Part shown: positions 59,905 through 64,000 of the stretch, piece after piece
Layout: every line of letters starts with the position of its first letter
How positions within the stretch are numbered: the stretch's first letter is position 1
Assembly (NCBI GenBank): GCA_007449985.2
Contig: VIIQ02000632.1
Span: 124,001-188,000 of the forward strand
Length of the DNA stretch: 64,000 nucleotides
Reading direction: 5' to 3'
Source of the DNA: Desmodesmus armatus
Lineage: Eukaryota > Chlorophyta > Chlorophyceae > Sphaeropleales > Scenedesmaceae
Made by a program: the position numbers and the translations under genes
The notes under the pieces: model-generated
What the model was told of the DNA's origin: nothing
What the model saw: the letters and a program-made list of their open reading frames with translations, nothing else
The model's database searches: none

Positions 59905-62900
59905 ATGCAGTACCGCACATCCAGCCCTCGAGCAGCAGCAGCAGCAGCAGCCACTGATGCAGCCAGGCGCCCACTCCTGCGCAAATGGTGGTTCTGGGCC
60001 AGTGTGGGAGCTGCTGTGGCTCTGATTATCTTGGTGGTAAGACTGTCAACCAGCTACTGAGTTGCGTCACTCACAGCTTTCGGCATATCCCATGCACTGC
60101 AACTCCTTCCAGTATACCTTCCTCCCCTCCAGTACAATGCTTGCTGTGCAACTTGCTTTGATTCTGATAGCATGCCTGGACCAACATTGGTTGATGTGCT
60201 TGTAACAACAACTCAACCCGCTGCTGTGCAGGTGGCGCTGGCTGTGTCCCTGTCTTCCCGCCTCAGGTCCAGCTCAGTGCTGGAGTATGACCTATATGCA
60301 GGGGGGCCACGCCCTCCCCTGAGGGTACAGGGTGCGCAGCTGGTGCGGCGTGCTGATGGCAGAGTAGTGGAGCTTCATGGTGTCAACTGGTGCGTGTACA
60401 CATGTCAGCAGCCAAGCATGCACTGCTTTGCACATGTACAGGATGTTGCACCTGTTGCCTTGCATCTGTGCAATGGTGCAGCGATTTATGAGCAGCTGCT
60501 CAAATCAAATCAAGCTTACACATGTAGCTATGAATCTCAAGAGATCAAAGTTACAACTGTAGCTATGAAGCTCATCACGATGTGACAGTCTCAGCATTGT
60601 TGAAGCTGCATTGGCAAGGCCCCTGAGCTATCACCCATGGGGGGGGGGGGCACTACTAGTAGTGCCACCTACTGCAGTGCAGGGAATCCCTAAGTGGAGG
60701 TGACCTGAAACCAGTGGAGGTGTACCTGAGTGCCCGTGGTTTCAGCTGAACCCGCAGTAGCAGCTGCAGTGCCAACATGCACACTACCAAAGGCCTGTCC
60801 CAACCGCACTTTGTTTGCCTTGCAAAGAACTGCATGCATATCCTGGCAGCGTTTGGAAAAGGCAAGTCACAGGTGGTGACCACCTGTGTCAGCAGCAGGG
60901 CTTAGCAGCAGCGGCCAAAAAAAAGTCAGCAGCAGCGGCCTGGCTGCTTGCTCTGCCTAGCCTCTCAGAGGCTGTTGGACAGCAATCGGCAGGTACTAGT
61001 AGTGCTCATATCACACCTGCATCATGTGCTGCCTTGCTGCAGGTTTGGCTTCAACAATGGGAAGACCATGGTTGATGGTTTGGATGCTGAGCCCACTCCT
61101 AGCTGGGAGGGCGGGGACTTTGCTACCATTGTTCACACGCTGAAGCTGCTGGGATTCAACGCAGTCAGGCTGCCCTTCCAGTTCAGTGACTTGTACCTCA
61201 AAAGACCACAGGTGTGTGTTGCCGCTATGCAGTGCAGCAGAGCATGTGCCACACTGGTGTGGTGCCTGTCTCCAAGGTACTGGCAGCCTGAAATGCAACT
61301 GGCGTTCGTGATAGCCTACGGGCTGGCGGGAAATCGCGCGCAACGGTTTGACAGCGGTTGTCTGCATGCCAAAAGTAGCAAGTTACCAGTCCCGTGACTT
61401 GTGATCACAAAAGACCCTAGAGCCGTCAGCTTTGCAGACCCGCCGGTGGGAGGTACCTCCACCCTGGCGCGGCACTGGCCATGGGTTTGCGCACGCCCAG
61501 CAGCTGTCGCAGCACCGCGTGACATGTGCTGCCTTGACTGCAGAAATGTCGCATTTCAAAACAGGCACCTGTGCGCCTAGGCGCACCCGCTGCGGTGTCC
61601 GCTGGGCTGCCAGCGTTGCATGCACAACATGGCTTCCCCATGTGTTGCTGTTGCAGAGCTTTGAAAAGACCTGCCCAGGCGCATACCCTACCGCAGCATC
61701 ACTGGGTGCACGCACTACAGCTCCAGGGGCCTCTTCTAATGGCAGAGCAGCCCCGCCCATGCCCTCACCACCTCCAGGTTCCAGGCCAGGTGTCTGCAAC
61801 GCATACCTTCCCAGTGGCTCGACGTTAGAACGCTTCGTGTGGGTCGTCAAATACTTCGCCGAGCAAGGGTTTTACGTTTTGGTGGACTATCACACGCACG
61901 AGGGTGAGGACGCCCTCGATTCCCCAGCGTCGCTGGTCGAAAACTGGCTGCGGCTATGGCGCGCGCTAATCTCCGTCAAGTCTTGGGAGGACGAGCTGAA
62001 AGGCCGCATCTTCTTGGACTTGATAAACGAGCCAGATGAGCACAGGATTGGCTGGGATGGCCCGATGCCGGGCAGTCAGCACACAGCGTCGCTGTCGGAG
62101 TATTACCTGGCCGTTATGGATGCCTTGTACCAGGAGGCAGGGCCTGATGCCACACTGTTCTTCATTCAGGTGTGCGATCTGGGTAGCAGGGGTTGCATTG
62201 CATGCCTGATCTTGCTGCAGCAGCAGCAAGGATTCTCGACTGGATCAATGGCCGGTTTGCACAGCCTGCCGATTGTTGAGTGGAGAGAGTATGCGCATAC
62301 AAATCGATGTCCCTGCAGCTGTGCTGAGCCTCTGTGTGTGAAATGCTGACCGCAGGGTGGTGGGCAAAGTGCTTTGGGCACCTCATGGGGTGACGGCTTT
62401 GTCACAGAAAAAGCCTTGATACAGCAGCGTGGCCTGAGCGATGCCAATCCATTCTTTGAGGCTCTGTCAAGCAAGCCCTACAGGGACCAAGTCGTCCTGG
62501 CACCGCATCTGTACGGGGTCAGCGTCACGCGCTCCCCTGACGTGGGGAGGCTTCAGTGGGAGAAGTTTGAAGCCAGCTGGTAAGCAGTTGGGCACTGGAT
62601 GGTCCCTTGTAGAGATTTGGGCGCCTGAACTATGCATGATATCATCACTGCGATGTGGGTGATCCACCATCATGATTACTTCCCAGGGTATTGTGCCCCC
62701 TTGCGGATGCTCCATGGGAAGGCGGGGTCGGAGTGTGCAGTTGGCTACTTCGCAGAACCCACAAGCCCCTTGCGCGCACTGTTGAGGGAGGGCAGCACGC
62801 CAGGCACACACTGCAGCACTGCACCGCCATACTGATGGCATCAGTATGCTGAGTGAGTGCCACACAATGCTGGCCCAATGCTGAAATGCTGTGTGTGCTT

Positions 62901-63531
62901 GCGCCTTTCAGGGGAAAACATATGTCACCAGGCTACTGTGCCTCCGGTGACCCCAACAGCTGCCAGCAGTACCCCGTGGTCGCTGGCGAAATCGGCACCA
63001 ACTTTCAAGACCCTCTGGATCTGCAGTACTACAATGACATGGCAGCCTTCTTCAAGAAGACACCGCCTACTGACACCTACAAGTCTGTACCCTTCAACAA
63101 CTATTTCTGGTGGTGTTACAACAGGTCAGGGCGCCTGCAGTGTCATGAAACTGACGATGCCGCTGGGCAACCCATACCGTAGCTTTGTGTGTTCACAAGC
63201 AAGTGATGAGTTGCTCATTAATCAGCATGCGACAGCGTCCCACCAGACCAACAGCTTGATGGAAAGCAGACCAAAGGGAACTTGCCTGCCTGAAAGAACA
63301 ACATTCAAATTTCCTGCTAGCTTGGTCAGCACAGAGGCATGCCTGTGCGCAAAAGGGGAACATACATGCAGCTGACTCACCCCGCCTTTGCTTTATGCAA
63401 CTGTTGTCAATCGACTCAGGAACTCTGGTGACACTGGAGGCTTGGTGGAGGCTGACTGGGTGACACTCGAGTGGCAGAAGCTGCAATGGCTGCAGGACAA
63501 GATGGGCCTCAAGCCGTGGTACAGCAGTTGA
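59905..63531 (+). CDS. Membrane-anchored GH5 family cellulase (endoglucanase-like), paralogue 2
   Basis: Paralogue of the gene at 22039-28358, same strand. Exons with matching phases: 59905-60036, 60232-60389, 61043-61211, 61657-62169, 62356-62579, 62912-63124, 63420-63531 (TGA), about 455 aa. The N-terminus has an Ala run and then LLRKWWFWASVGAAVALIIL (type-II anchor). GH5 motifs: VVELHGVNWFGFNNGKTMVD; LLGFNAVRLPFQFSDLY; GFYVLVDYHTHEGED; acid/base Glu in FLDLINEPDEHR; SWGDGFVTEKALI; APHLYGVSV; nucleophile Glu in YPVVAGEIGTNFQD; and YFWWCYNRN. The reading frame is clean, unlike paralogue 1. It lacks two introns present in paralogue 1 (one before the GINW block, one at the catalytic Asn/Glu), and its C-terminus stops at KPWYSS without an Ala/Pro tail. 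The substrate is inferred from family only; the position of the first exon is uncertain. Confidence 0.88.
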
Positions 63532-64000
63532 TACTGTGGTGGCACTGCAGTAATCATCAAAAAAACCTTTACTCTGTGCTTCAGTCAAGGGCGGCATTGC
63601 CTCTTTGCACCTCTTGTCCTACAGATAACTTGTAGGCAGCTGCACAAACAGAGAGCCACATTGCCATGACAGGCAGCCACTGACGTTGTTACACAAATGC
63701 ATCATTTAACCATCGCCTTGTTCACCAGAGCGCATGCAAAGCCGTACAGCCAAAAGGACCACAGTGTGCCTACAGCCGTCGCATGCATGCAAACAAAAAG
63801 ACCAGGTGCAATGCCAACTCTTGCGAACAAGCTTGGTGGTTGAGGCGCATGCAAAACCCCACTACCCAACAGTAATAGGGGCAAAACTGGCCCATGCATG
63901 ACCACAATGCCCACACAACCAGCTGGACCCTGATCCCTGCCCCATCACATGTTCACACTCTCACAACAAACACTCCCAAAACACACAACATGTGCAATAC
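63532..64000. other. 3' flank of GH5 gene 2
   Basis: Probable 3' UTR and intergenic sequence. No gene recognised. Confidence 0.4.

Overview
This window is nuclear DNA from a eukaryote, most likely a chlorophycean green alga (Sphaeropleales/Scenedesmaceae-like; the exact taxon is inferred). Four things point there: GC-rich intron-dense genes with GT-AG introns, very abundant CAG/CTG and other simple repeats, Ala/Gln-rich proteins, and TGTAA-type poly(A) signals. No gene is uninterrupted, so the calls below come from joining exons by splice site, phase and protein-family match. They were made by eye, with no database search.

Left part (1-21,400) holds housekeeping genes, partly in divergent pairs. 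TFIIE-alpha (minus, runs off the left edge) is divergent from a BRAP/Etp1-type RING plus UBP-zinc-finger E3 ligase (plus, 2980-10819). A membrane-anchored SAM-dependent methyltransferase (minus) and a TRF4/PAPD5-type non-canonical poly(A) polymerase (minus) follow. The latter is divergent from Mediator subunit MED7 (plus).

Middle and right parts (22,000-64,000) hold two paralogous type-II-anchored GH5 cellulases (plus; 22039-28358 and 59905-63531). They bracket about 31 kb carrying two secreted Cys-rich protein genes on the minus strand. One has a His-rich N-terminus and sushi-like modules (31836-35867). The other is a multidomain protein ending in a hedgehog-type Hint autoprocessing domain (36183-55550). 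The Hint gene is broken: a 10,450-bp chromovirus structure (37345-47794) with four 424-bp LTRs and a CAAGG target duplication sits inside the Hint exon, and an almost full-length LINE lies in the neighbouring intron. A second, 5'-truncated LINE lies just upstream of the gene.

The chromovirus structure is two elements, one inverted inside the other. The inner copy has an extra ORF before gag, a gag split by a SINE-like insert, a methyltransferase-like domain between gag and pol, and an intact protease-RT-RNase H-integrase-chromodomain pol. The SINE-like insert shares a covarying 3' stem-loop with the LINEs.

A recurrent theme across the host genes is tandem duplication of intron/exon boundaries. 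The extra copies (decoy splice sites plus partial exons) always lie inside introns, next to the functional exon.
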